In this document: positions 1-11,276 of the stretch, piece after piece
How positions within the stretch are numbered: the first letter of the stretch is position 1
Layout of the letters: each line of letters begins with the position of its first letter
NCBI GenBank assembly: GCA_033439265.1
Contig: JAVTVX010000027.1
Coordinates: 8,633,001-8,697,000 of the forward strand
DNA from: Dillenia suffruticosa
Lineage: Eukaryota; Streptophyta; Magnoliopsida; Dilleniales; Dilleniaceae
Direction: 5' to 3'
Length of the DNA stretch: 64,000 nt
Notes under the pieces: model-generated
What the model was told of the DNA's origin: nothing
The model's database searches: none
What the model saw: only the letters and a program-made list of their open reading frames with translations
Program-made: the position numbers and the translations under genes

Positions 1-745
1 AACTCTTGAAAACAAAAAAACAATAAATAATTCAAGAGTAACAACAAAAATATCATCAAAACCAAAGAAATCAAGAGTAATAGAAAAAACAGTACAACTG
101 AAGAATTCAAGAGCAAAGAGGAAGCATGATCAAAAGATAAGTTGACATAAGGAGAACAAAATGGATCAGAACAAAAGTCAACATGGTCAGCTTAACAGAG
201 TATGAGAAATCGACCTCATGAACCAAAGCTCGAAACTGTAATTTCTAAACGAAGTTCAAGTTGACTTAAACAAGAGATGAGTCAACCAGAGGTAAAAGGA
301 AGTTAACATGCTTGATTTGCTCAACCTATATTCTGCTCTACTCAAAAAAGAATTGCTCAGTATTACTCATGATTGTTCAAGACAGCTTAAAATCAATATT
401 GCCCAGAATCAGATCAGCTACACAGAATTAGACCTACTCAGGATGGCTCAAAAACAAAAGACTTAGGAACTCTAAAGCTAATCGAATACAAGTCAACTTG
501 AGGCAAGGACAAATCGACTTGAAGTAAGTTCAAGTCGACCTGAAGAAGATTTGAAGAAGTCAACCTAACTGATAAGTCAAATACATTCAACTTGAATTGG
601 GAAATCAAGTTGTACATGAAGTCATGCTTGACCTATATAAATTTAGAGTTAAACTAGCTTGACCTATGCAAGACAAAGCAAGTTGACCTGTGAAGATAAA
701 AAGTCAACCTAAAGTAAGGATAAGTCGAATTGATAATCTCAAGTT
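1..745 (+). pseudogene. Decayed copia gag-pol spacer rich in AAGTCGACTT-like motifs (left copy)
   Basis: This is the mirror of 19880-20623, which on the - strand follows directly after the copia gag remnant. In frame with that gag, the translation is low-complexity, rich in N, K, Q and S, and broken by several stops. Motifs of the aagtcgacttg type (also gtcaac and gttgac forms) are dense at about 480-740. I infer that it is the poorly conserved part of copia gag or the gag-pol linker. No protease or integrase motif is visible. Confidence 0.5.
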
Positions 746-3274
746 CTAAAATTGAACTTTTGAAATGTTGATTTTTTTTCATTAATTATTTGTTGTGGAA
801 GTCGATATGTTTAGTTATAATGATTATATTATGTTGTAAAGTAGACGAGAGTAACAAAAATATCTAATTCTATATTTTAACAATTTTCAAACAACAAATA
901 TATATTAGAAAGTACAACAGTGTGGGTGTCGATAGTAAATCAAGTAGATTTAGACAACAAAAATATTCGATGCTATTTAATGAATGTTATACTCATAACA
1001 ACTAATAACAATTTATACAAATGCATATCGCAATCATCAAAATCGATCTTAAATTTGAGACAAAACTTGTGACTATGAAGTTACGGGTTGCAAAGAACAA
1101 GACTCCATTGACAAAATGAATGAATCTCCTCAAATTTTTACTATCTAGAGAACTTCTAAAAGACGATATAGGAGTTGATATTTATCTCTTTAGAATAATA
1201 GTTTACTTATTTTTGGAAAACTCTAACAAGCAAAGAGATGATTTTCCTATAGTATCATGTGACAATCCTATACTAGGGCTCATATCAACTTTGTATTAGA
1301 GACAGTCGTCCTAGAAAGGCCTAACCAAATAGAGAGGTTCATGAGGGATCTTGATATGAACTGTCTCTGTTGGAGGAGCGCCAACAATTTCGCGAGAAGT
1401 TGTTTTAGCAACAGCAAATAATGATGAACTCACAATTAGAAGGGATTCTATAAAAGTTGTAAGGGGTAGCAAAGATAATAAGATGGGAAGTAGCAGTTGC
1501 ACCCTCACATACCAAGGGGAAGAGCAAAGTACGTGACAAGAAAGAGGGATTGTCATCCCTAGGTTTTCTAAACTAGAATTTCCATCATATGATTGTACTA
1601 AAGATCTCCTGATTTGGATCCATAGGTGTAAGTAATTCTTTGAAAATTAGAGAATGCTTGAAAGCATGAAGGTGGGCTAGCAACATTCTATCTTAATGGA
1701 GTAGCGCAGTTGTAATTTTTCTAAAATGAAGCATGATGGGGCAAGCATGAACCAGGAGACATGAACCAGGAGACATGTACCGAGTAGTGCCACTTGAGAT
1801 TCAGCCCATTTCAATTCCATGGCAAGTTGGCCAACTTAAAACAAATACGGATAGTAGAGGAGTATCAAAGGGAGTTTTAGTCCTTACTAGCTTTTATTTC
1901 AAAACTCTCCACAAAATAACAAGTTTGCTTATTCATTGTTGGACTCATGGAGAGTTTGCAACTAGAGGTAGTACTGTAGCAATCCAATAGCTTTGGAACT
2001 ACTATGAATTTGGCCTCCACATATAAGTAACCAAGTTGCGTTGGGGGGAACCATAAAGCAACACCTACTTTGAACGGTCTAAAAACAACCATTAGAGGGA
2101 TAACTACATGAAAGGGAAATTTTGAAGTATTTTGAGAGAACAAACATGCCTTTTTTAAGATGTTAACTAAAATAGAGATAGAGGAACGAAGATGAAGGGG
2201 CTTCATATCAATTGTGATGAAACATTCTTTCGGGAACATAGATACAAGAAGTTGTTTTGGGTAGAATTGACTAAGTCTAAAGAAGATGATGAGGGATGTG
2301 GCTTCTTAAAAGTTTCTTGACAACTTTGAGAAGACTTATCCTAAATTCAAGTTTGAGGACAAGCTCTTTATCCAAGAGAAGAGTAATGATGTGCACAATG
2401 CATTCATACGAAAGAAATATTTTAGGAGAATATTTAGGAATTGATAGACATTCATAAGAAGGAAAGTTTCTATGAAAATACTTAGAATTGATAGTTATTT
2501 TTGTAGAATAGTAGTTTTCTTATTTTTGGAATTATTAATTTTAGGAGTTTGATTTAGTTAAAAACCTATTTTATTGTAGATCCTAATTTTTCTTTATTTA
2601 AATAAGGTACAATGAATAAGAAATAAATCTAATTCTCCTAAAAGAACTGTGGTAGGAAGTTTGTTGGAGAATAGGTTTCCAATATGCAATCATGTGGTCC
2701 CAAAGAGGGAAAAACTCTTGGAAAAGAAGAGAGAATTTTCATATAAAGCATCTTATGACTAGGGCTTATATCATCATCTTGCTATATTCGACATCATTAC
2801 GATCACGATCATAGCAAATCTCATCTTCCTCCTCTTACTCTACTATATAGACTCCCTTGCTTGGGGGAAATCATTGGATTATCACCAAGTTAATTGCACT
2901 TGAACACTTAGTTAATGTTAGCCTAACATAAGGGTTTGTCAACTTAGGTATTTCTATGGCTTCCACCACCTTCTGTTTCCTAGCCAATTTATTCTCTTTT
3001 TGTCGATCACTATGTGTACAAATACCCTAAATTGCTTTACTTCTATCGATAAAAGTTTTATAATTATCCCTACTAAAATTTTTGCAAGATTAATCTGATT
3101 GACTTTACTTCTATCAATATTAAGAATTCTATTAAAATAAGAAATACCTACATTTAGTTTGAATTTGTTGGCCTCCTTTTGACTAAACAAACCTTTTAAA
3201 CTAGCCATTTCTTTTAGGTTTGACAAATAAATTATCTTCTTTGCTCAAGTTCTTCAATATAGACATGGTGTCTA
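746..3274. other. Mosaic retroelement debris with one gypsy gag remnant
   Basis: AT-rich sequence containing the gypsy gag remnant annotated separately. The rest shows only short ORFs without a recognisable domain. A stretch near 2330-2400 reads like a retroelement polyprotein tail on the + strand (DNFEKTYPKFKFEDKLF) but I cannot place it. The mirror copy is at about 17343-19878. The boundaries of the individual insertions cannot be fixed by eye. Confidence 0.4.
1548..1745 (+). pseudogene. Ty3/gypsy gag remnant
   Basis: The + strand frame reads PRFSKLEFPSYD, then DLLIWIHRC, FFEN, RMLESMKVG and KMKHDGA. This matches the N-terminal part of the Retrotrans_gag region of Ty3/gypsy polyproteins, where a KLEFPxFDGxDPLxWIxRCEQFFE-like block is followed by KVxLAxFHLxGxAQ. 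Several in-frame stops and at least one frame change show it is dead. The downstream gag, protease and RT are not recognisable. The mirrored copy lies at about 18874-19071 on the - strand. Confidence 0.55.
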
Positions 3275-5729
3275 CAATGATGTTGATGATAGTTCTACAA
3301 TTGAAATAGCAATGAACAATCTAAAGGGGATGAATAGGTTATTTTTTGCTCTTTTTGATTTTTTTTTTTTGTGGTTTGAATGAAGATTGTGGAGAAAGCA
3401 AAAAAGATCAACACTAAGGATTTATAGTGGTTCCATCTTTCCCGATATACGTCTAATCTCATACTTCATTTAAATTTTCTAATTCATTATTTTCTTCCAA
3501 AATAATACAACCAATTAGTTTGTACAAGAGCTATTCAAACCTTAACCAACTTGCTCACATAAGTGTTGTGGGAACTTACAAGTGTTTCTCTCAAACACTC
3601 CCTAATAACTTTGTACTGGAGTTATCAATCTAAATCGTATTTCACTCAAACACCTTTTAAGGCCAGATTTAAAAAAAAAAATTCTTTTCATTTTTCACAA
3701 AGATTTGGAGGTGATACAAAAATATAAGTATGGATCTTTTAACTTCTTATGTTTTGTTTAAGTCTAAAATGATAATACAACATAAAGAGAATTAAGCTTG
3801 CATAAGATCGTTGTTCAACAATGTTCCTGAGTTGTAAAAGTTATTGAATCTTCTGTTGGAGTGTTGTATTTAAGCTTGTGAAATCAAAAGAGCCATTGGG
3901 CTTCATTTAATGATATAGAAATAACCGTTGTAGGAAGTTGGTTTTATTTAATACTCGAACAGCTTTTCTAAACAATGAACTATTGTTCATATCGAGTTGA
4001 CTTCTTCTTTCTTAAGGTTGACTGAGTTTTGAATTCTATAATATCTATAGCTAGAGTGAGTTGACTTCATATTTGTGTCAAGTTGACTTGTGTTGTGTTC
4101 TGCTTGAATATTTTTGTCTTGTTGCACATGTAAGTCAGCTTGTACTCTCTGCAGGTCAACTTTTGCCTATTAGTACTTTTCATAATGTGGCTCGTGCAAG
4201 TCGCTCTCTTCAGGTTGACTTGGACATCATTTTGCTTAAGTGTTTTTTACTATGTTGTTTTTGCAAGTCGACTTCTTTATACTTCAAGTCAACTTGGGCT
4301 TTGATGGTACTTAAATATCTTTACTTCTTGGCTCATGTACGTCAACTTGGTATTATTTTCTAGTTGGCTTGTGCTTGACACTATTTAAGTATTTTTGCAT
4401 TAAGACTTATGCAAGTTGACTTCTATTTGTAATAGGTCGATTTAGTACAACTTGACTTAATATATTTTTTATTTTGGCTCATGTAAGTTGACTTACTATT
4501 TCAAGTAGTCAACTAGTGGAGTGTCCCGTGAGGTCTACGGTATGTGCAGGTCGACTTATGCTCTCTACAGGTCAACTTGGATATCATTTTGCTTAAGTAT
4601 TTTTCACTGTGTTGTTTTTGCAAGTCGACTTCTCTATACTTCAAGTTGACTTGGGCTCTGATGGTACGTAAGCATCTTTACTTCTGAGCTCATGCAGGTC
4701 GACTTGGTATTGGTTTCTAGTCGATTTGTGCTTAACACTATTTAAGTATTTTTGTATTGAGACTGATGCAAGTCAACTTCTATTTGTAACAAGTCAACTT
4801 AATGCAACTTGACTTAGGATATTTTTCATTTTGGCTCATGTAAGTTGACTTACTAGTTCTTGTAGTCGACTAGTGGAGTGTTCAATGAAGTTTATGATAT
4901 ATGCAGATTGACTTAAACACGGGTTAAGTCAACTTGTTCATAATGGCCTTTGGGTTTTTCAATGTACTGCATATGTATAGGTTGACTTAAGTTTGAGATC
5001 ATTTAAAATGTTAGAAATAGGATAAATTATTCAATAATTATAAAATGTTCTAAGTCCAAGTGTACAAGTCGACTTGTACAATGTGTAAATAAACTTGGTC
5101 TTGAATTTTACTTCAGCTTTAGGTCCTGGCCTGTGACTATCTTTAGGCGGGTCATGTCGTAACATGTGTTCTAACTTGTGGCTGATGTGCTAATTCCTTG
5201 TGACCTATGGCTAATGAGTTAGTTTTGCTTCCACAAATTTTTCTAAGTGTTAAAGTGGCAGGTTGACTCATGATTATACCAGGTCAACTTGACCTTAATA
5301 TAGATTACGTAATTTTGTTTTTGGCCATTTCATATTAAAATTTTTGACCATTAGGAGTTTAAATTTGTGACTTATCTAATGTTTAAATAGGATAGGTTGA
5401 CTTATGCTTTTAGACAGATCGATTTGTTTTCAGACTCACATTTAGTTATTTCATTGCTTTCATGGTCTGTCTTTGGAGTCGACTTGGTTTCATAGGCGAG
5501 TCGACTTAGCTAATCTATTATCTCAATTCAGATGTTGATCTTTACTTAACAAGTAGACTTGTTTTATGAATGCTTCAACTTGTTCAGGTTTGTAATTAAG
5601 TAAATGACTTATATATTCTTAAATTTGATCCAATTCTTTTCAAAATAATCTTTCATCATTCTAACCTATTTTACTATCACTTAACTTAGTTTTGCTAAGT
5701 TTTACTCATCAAAATGCATTTTTCCAACA
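3275..5729 (-). mobile_element. Long copia-type LTR, - orientation, packed with GTCGAC-core motifs
   Basis: On the - strand it begins TGTTGGAAAAATGC at 5729 and runs to a typical copia LTR end near 3300 (accactataaatcc, then cctattcatcccctttaga), matching in style the LTRs at 11277-12991 and 29038-30902. Between about 4020 and 5560 there is a caagtcgacttg-type motif every 40-60 bp, including a perfect one at 5065-5076. The inner boundary is approximate. No partner LTR with the same orientation was found in the window, so it may be a solo LTR or part of a broken element. Confidence 0.6.
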
Positions 5730-6779
5730 ACAATTGTCTACAACCCAAATCATCTCAGGCTCGAAACCAATCATCTTCCATATTTATTTAACATTGATAC
5801 TTTGATTATCCAACTGATTTGCAATTTCTTCAAAACGTCATTTCATACATTCGAATATTAGATCCATCTACTATCCAAAACCCTTAATTCCACCTCTTAA
5901 TCTTGTGACTGAGAGGTATTAGTACTCTGATCTTTGTCATCATTGACTATAACTTGGTTAATTAACATATTGAAATGGGCAAATTCTTCCTGTTGTGATA
6001 CAAATGAACGTAACAAGTAGGCATTAACAAAGGACTAACATTGGACTACGCCTAAAAATAAACAACTTTCAATCTAGCATCTTATAAAGGTTTTGAACAA
6101 ATATTAAGATGTCTAAACACAAGCATAAAAACATTGAGCATAGAAACATCATGTTTCTAAAGAAGAAGTCATGACATTATAGAATTTGGATAGTTTTTGA
6201 AGCAAATGCATTTTTATCTCAAATCAAGACATAACTCAGTAGATTAAGTATAGATTGGGTGCTACACTTAGTCTAAAATCATGTCTAAATACATCATCAA
6301 AGGTTCTGGTGATTGAACATTCAAATTCAAATTATTTACTGATGTAAAAGCAAGTTTCTGGGAACATGAAACTGATTTTTAAGGGAGATTTTGTCACATA
6401 TAACTTCTCCAATAGTCTACCATTTTCAAACTTGAAAATATCAAATTAAAGAAGGATTGTCGATGTCTAGATTCAAACATTTATAGAGGTAAAAATAAGA
6501 AGATATGGTGGAGATTCAACTTTGCAACCTTATATCTTCATGATAGTGACCAGTCTTGCAAGCAGACTTCCTGGAATTTAAAGTGTAATATACTGAGAAT
6601 ATTTAGAATTTTTTACAGAGTCATTTCGATACCTTCGGAGTAAAATATTAGATCTGGAAGTTGGATACTTGAATAGTCTAGTAAAGTGTCTATCATATAG
6701 AATTATTTTGCAGAGATTGTTTTTGTATTTGTTTTGTATTATTTAGCTATTGTATAGTCTTACAAATTTGAGATAGTGT
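5730..6779. other. No recognisable gene; retroelement-like AT-rich sequence
   Basis: Between two LTR-like blocks in the left arm (mirrored at about 13840-14887). Short ORFs only. No conserved retroelement motif was recognised on either strand. Confidence 0.4.
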
Positions 6780-7079
6780 GAGAAACATTTGGTGTGAGGA
6801 TGGACTAGTTGAGTGAGAGTTAAAATTGAGTCTTGTTAGACTAAGTTATCCTTAAGATTGGAGGTGCGGATTGTCAATAAGTGGTTGTACTTAAGTTTGT
6901 AACTCTTGTGGAATTTTTCGCTGGACCCTAACTTTCTGAGCTGGAAGATTAAACGTACACAAGTTCGAATCACTATAAATTGGGTTTAATCTCTCTATTC
7001 CAACTCTTTAATTTTTGCACTTATATTAGTATATTTCATATAGTTTGTCCATAAATTTAATTGAGATTTTAAGTGGAGT
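6780..7079 (+). mobile_element. 3' end of a copia-type LTR at the inner edge of the left arm
   Basis: This stretch has the layout of a Sirevirus-like LTR 3' part: a GT-rich leader, a segment ending gtaactcttgtggaattt, then aatcactataaattgggttt followed by an AT-rich tail. The same aatcactataaatt signature occurs in the LTR at 11277-12991. The arm breakpoint (7079) falls in or just after its tail. The mirror is at 13538-13838. Confidence 0.45.
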
Positions 7080-7086
7080 CACTAAT

Positions 7087-7356
7087 CTTGAGTCACTAAT
7101 CTTGCATTATTCCTAGTAATCGTGCCATGCTCATCAAGTTTGCTCCTAAACACTTATTTAGTTCCTATTACATATTGATCTTTTGGTCTTGGAACTAACT
7201 CTCACACTTCATTTCTCATCAAGTTTGCTCATGAAGTGTGAGAGTTAGTTCCAAGACCAAAAGATCAATATGTAATAGGAACTAAATAGGTGTTTAGGAG
7301 CAAACTTGATGAGCATGGCACGATTACTAGGAATAATGCAAGATTAGTGACTCAAG
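7087..7356. repeat. Hairpin: 125-bp arms, 20-bp loop
   Basis: 7087-7211 is the reverse complement of 7232-7356 with one mismatch seen (acttattta against the complement of taaataggt). The loop is 7212-7231. The right arm is the start of the copia RT remnant, so the left arm is an inverted duplicate of pol coding sequence. It lies 8 bp inside the inner end of the 7-kb left arm and so sits exactly at the breakpoint zone of the larger rearrangement. Confidence 0.95.
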
Positions 7357-8577
7357 AGTATATCCAAGAAGATGGTATTGACTATGATGAAACTTATGCC
7401 TCTGTAGCTTGGATAAAAGCCATTAGAATGTTGCTTACTTTTGCTTATTTCAAGAATTTTAAATTATACCAAATGGATGTCAAGAGTACATTCTTGAATG
7501 GTATAATAAATAAAACAGTCTACATAGAGCAACCACTAGGATTTGCACATCCAAAACACCCGAACCATTTGTATAACTTGTCCAAAACTCTATATGGTCT
7601 AAAAAACCTCCAAGAGTTTGGTATGAAAGATTTAGTAGTTTTTAATTGAAAATGACTTTGAAAAAGGAAATGTTGAGACAACCTTATTTATTGAAAGAAA
7701 TGTCAAAGAAATTCTAATAGTATAAATCTATATGGATGACACAATGTTTGAAGTGACAAATGAGAAATTTTGTCAAAATTTTGCTAAGTCTACATATGTT
7801 AAATTTGAGATTAGTATGATGGGTAAATTGAACTATTTCTTAGGCTTGCAAATCAAATACCAGAGGGAATATTCATAAATCAATCCAAATTCACTAAGGA
7901 ATCGATCAAGAAATTTGGATTTAGTGAGACCAATGGGTATGCCACTCCTATGACCATGTTAGTTAAACTAGATAAAGATGAGAAAGGAAAAAAAGTATGC
8001 CAAAAGTTATATAAAAGTATAATTGGTTCCTTATTATACTTGATTGCATCTAAATCAAATATTTTATATAATATTTGCTTGTGTGCTGTATTTCGATCTA
8101 ATTCTAAAAAGTCACATTTAGTAGTAGTTAAAAGAATTTTAAAATATTTAAAAGATACTTGTAATCTAGAATTATGGTTTGATAGGAACTCATCATTTGA
8201 CTTGCATGGATACCCAAATGCAAACTTTGCAGGTTGTAAATTAGATAGAAAGAGTACAAGTGGTACTTGTCTGTAGGATAATGTTGTGCTCAAATCTTAT
8301 AGATCAAATATCAGCTTGAGGATTATGGACTAAATTTAGAAAGTATATCAATTAAAATAGATAATACTAATACTATAAACTTAACCAAAAATCCAGTTTA
8401 TCTTTTTATAACTAAACACATTGAGGTTAAAAACTATTTTATTAGAGGTCAGGTACTTAAAAATAATATAATTCTAGAATATATTGAAACTAAAAAGCAA
8501 ATTATAGATATTTTTACTAAACCATTAGATAAAGAGAGATTTTACAATTTAAGAAAAGAATTGGGTATGATAGAATA
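7233..8577 (+). pseudogene. Ty1/copia RT and RNase H remnant
   Basis: The frame from 7233 reads ELVPRPKDQYVIGTK, then VFRSKLDEHGTITRNNARLV, FKLYQMDVKSTFLNG and LYNLSKTLYGLK: the N-terminal half of a copia reverse transcriptase. A frame change near 7630 follows, then the catalytic box as IYMDDTMF (about 7726-7749; the family has YVDD), then LNYFLGLQIKY. The connection and RNase H part reads SLLYLIASKSNI, FAGCKLDRKSTSGTC and TKHIEVKNYFIRG, and ends DIFTKPLDKERFYNLRKEL. Stops and frameshifts are scattered throughout, so it is inactive. Integrase and gag are not upstream; the sequence instead abuts the hairpin and the inverted-repeat arm. Confidence 0.9.
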
Positions 8578-8659
8578 AATTCTCATATTTGAAATGCCTA
8601 AAATTAAATAAAATATGTGTTTGAAACACTTGAGAGAATTGTGACCGAAATTCAAAAAT

Positions 8660-9245
8660 TTGATACAAAGTTTGTCAACTCATTAAGGAAATGAGTTGAC
8701 TTATAAAAAAGACAAGTCAACGTACAGGTTAAATTTTAGGAAAATCTAAATGTGTAAGTCGACTTATAAGATATGTAAGTCAACCTGATGAGTTAAGGGT
8801 TAACTCCTGTATGGGATAAGTCGACCACGTTTGTTGAAATTTATAAAAGACAAGTCAACTTATATGATATACAAATTGACCTGTCAACATTAGGACTCAT
8901 AACTGAATTCTGAAAAATTTAGCAAGTTGACCTATTGATACAACAAGTTGACTTATGAATTCCATGGCTCAGAAATTTTTCTAACAAATAATCGAGTTGA
9001 CTTATAGGAAACATAAGTTGACCTATGGAAAATGCTTGCATAATACAAGTCGACTTATTCAAAGTATAAGTTGACTTGCAAAATCCAAGACAAAGAAAAT
9101 GTTTCTAAAAATACAATCAAGTCAACTTGGCTCTTCAGAAAGTTGACTTAGTTAATTTCAGAATAAGGTTTTACTCTTACAAGTCAACCTGCAATCAATG
9201 GGAGTCGACCTTCTCAAACAGATAAGTTGACCTGTGCCTCCTCAA
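8660..9245 (+). repeat. GTCGAC-core motif array downstream of copia pol
   Basis: About a dozen copies of aagtcgactt-type 10-12-mers occur 30-60 bp apart (for example 8756-8765), in GTCGAC, GTTGAC and GTCAAC forms, with unrelated sequence between them. It lies between the RNase H end and the extra ORF, so the motif is not confined to LTRs. Confidence 0.8.
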
Positions 9246-9645
9246 ATCAATTTGAGTAGCTAATGAATCAAAAGAAGAACCCTAAAATTGAATCCAATAC
9301 CCAAATTGTCTCTTATGCTAACCTAAAATCGATCGAAAATAGAATATATGTTTAACTTAGGGTCAACCTTTCACATTCCCTCTCAAAATTTCAAAGCCTA
9401 AAATTCTCTCTCCTCTCTCCTCCTACACAAATGAGAAAAACCTCTCCTCTTCATCCCTCTCTCTCACGATCGAAGGAAACCCTAGACAAACTCTAACTTC
9501 TCTCCATCGTGTTCTTGGCAGTTCTCTCCCTCAAATCTTTTCACTTCCAAATGCTCTCTCTCTCATTCCCATATACAAGAACCGGAAAGTTCTTTCACAA
9601 ATCACTTGTGATTCTAGCAAATCTCACTTCAAGCAATAAAATCAC

Positions 9646-10673
9646 ATGGCTCCTAAAGTAAAAGTATTGGCATAATTCGATGATAGTTAGTTCGCTTCCA
9701 TTAACCAAAGTAAGTCTTTCTCCTCAAACTTCTCTAAAAGGAAATTGAATCTAGGAAAGCTAATTGATTGAGAATTTTTTAAGAAAATTAAATTCCCCTA
9801 TAAAGAGTATCTTGGTCATATTTTACTAAGTTCTTTATTCTACTCGAATGACCAAGTATATGAAAACCCAGTTAGAAAATTCTATAAAAATCTTCTCCAT
9901 GAGTTTGGAATCCTACACATTTAAAACTTTTATCAAAGGCAAATAAATAATGGTTACCCCTAGAATGTTATATATGACATGTAACATGAAGTGGATGCCA
10001 ATAATTGCTTGTGAGGAATACATGAAAAGGGATCAAGTTGAGTGTGCTAGAGTAGTTTTCAAGAATAAAGATTTAAAGGAATTAGAGGAGATTAGCACAA
10101 ATGCTAAGGATTTGGGTGTCATGAGCTTATCCTTCACATCATCATCACACATGTTCTTAGACCAAGAGGAGGAAACCATACAACCATTGTCGAGGGAGAT
10201 CTTTGGTTAATGGCATGTATCATGGATGGAAAGAATAGATTTCACACATTTTGGTGGATAATAGAATAGATTTAAAGAAGGAAGACATCACTAAATTAAT
10301 ATTGAAGAATGACACCGGTGAATCCTCCCTGAAAAAGGCCAAGTAGAATTGCAAGGATGGAGTCTAGGAAAGGAAAGATGAGGAAGAGCAAATAGGAGAA
10401 TCAAAGAAAAGAAAAAGAGATGAATCTGGTCCTAGTGAGACCTCTAGGAAAGAACCAAGAGAAGAAAATTTCCAAATTATCCCTACCAAAGATAGCTCAT
10501 CCATTCCCTCATCCTCCTCCGGAGTTACTATGGATACGATTTAGGGAGTTTTGGTCTATATACAATCTCAATTTCTCATAATTGAAGATCAACATTCTCA
10601 AATTCAGGACAAACTGCATCAACTTGAATCTATGATAAAGGAGAATCAACCCGAACCTCCAAGCACCTCTTAA
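9646..10673 (+). pseudogene. Extra ORF downstream of copia pol (plant transposon-protein-like)
   Basis: From ATG 9646 the frame reads MAPKVKVLA, and with a few frame changes continues FPYKEYLGHILLSSLFYSND, ENPVRKFYKNLLHEFGI, CEEYMKRDQVECARVVFKN and then THVLRPRGGNHTTIVEGD. The order (KFYxNL, a short variable part, LLHHxxTxxLxPRGG, a D-rich acidic tail) resembles the putative plant transposon protein domain found in the third ORF of some retrotransposons; I recognise it by pattern only. The C-terminal part is hydrophilic, K/E-rich, then S/T-rich, and ends in a short coiled-coil-like stretch (DKLHQLESMIKEN). Frameshifts and stops are present. It follows RNase H by about 1.1 kb and precedes the 3' LTR, the place where Sireviruses carry an env-like ORF. 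Confidence 0.55.
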
Positions 10674-10989
10674 ATCCATCATCATCACACTTTCATGAGC
10701 TATTACGTCTGAAGAATATTTTTGTTATTTTCTTTCTTTAATTAATGAAGTAAAATGACTTTTATATAATCAAACTTGTCTAGATGATTGTCTATGTTTA
10801 AACTTGGTTATGTTTGCCTATATATTTGAACTTTACTGTGATCATATGTTTATTTGTGACTCTATGACTCATATATGTTTACGTTTAATCCATATTTGAA
10901 TGATCTTATAAGGCGATGCTTGAATGATCTATGTTTGATCTACATAGTTGTCTGTCTATGTGCATCTGCATGTTTGTTTGCTTGATACC

Positions 10990-11276
10990 CCATTTTCTTG
11001 ATGACAGAAGGGGGGAGAATGGTTGTCTATGCAGTTGTATATGCATAGGAAGAATGGGCATTGGATTAAGGGGGAGAGAGCTATGAATATGAATTGATGT
11101 GCATATGCTTTAGAGAAATGCACTACATTATATGTATTTTAGATATAAGGCCATTTACATAAGCTTTTGAAAGATTAGAAGAACATAGTATTGGTTAAGG
11201 GAGAATGTTTTCAAATTTTTAAACAATTTTGATCAATTTTTAAATAAGATTTTGTCATCATCAAAAAGGAAAAGAT
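10990..11276 (+). promoter_or_regulatory. Multiple polypurine-tract-like boxes before the 3' LTR
   Basis: gatgacagaaggggggaga at about 10999-11017, aagggggagaga near 11069, taagggagaatg near 11196, and finally gtcatcatcaaaaaggaaaa directly before the LTR. Repeated PPT-like boxes of the gatgacaaaaggggga type upstream of the 3' LTR are a known Sirevirus hallmark. The last one, adjoining the LTR, would be the functional PPT. Confidence 0.6.

Larger units (their letters stand above)
1..7079 (+). repeat. Left arm of a 7.1-kb near-identical inverted repeat
   Basis: Bases 1-7079 are the reverse complement of 13538-20623. The coordinate sum of paired bases is 20624 at the outer end and 20617 at the inner end, so the net indel difference is only about 7 bp. 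Several stretches of 200-360 bp (around 1775-1990, 1877-2239 and 4061-4363) have mirrors whose translations are identical; others differ by one or two residues. The arm carries nested retrotransposon remnants, all mirrored in the other arm, so the duplication came after the nesting. The match is still perfect at base 1, so the arm is cut by the window edge. The inner end is sharp, directly before a small hairpin. Confidence 0.95.

Noticed and set aside
1877..2239. 120-codon ORF kept in both arms
   Set aside because: Same reason; it is also antisense to the likely retroelement strand and shows no domain.
4061..4363. 100-codon ORF present in both inverted-repeat arms with identical sequence
   Set aside because: It spans an LTR motif array. 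Identity between arms comes from the recent duplication, not from selection.
3275..5729. CRISPR-like spacing of short palindromes
   Set aside because: The repeats are only 10-12 bp and degenerate, spacers vary in length, and the host is a plant.
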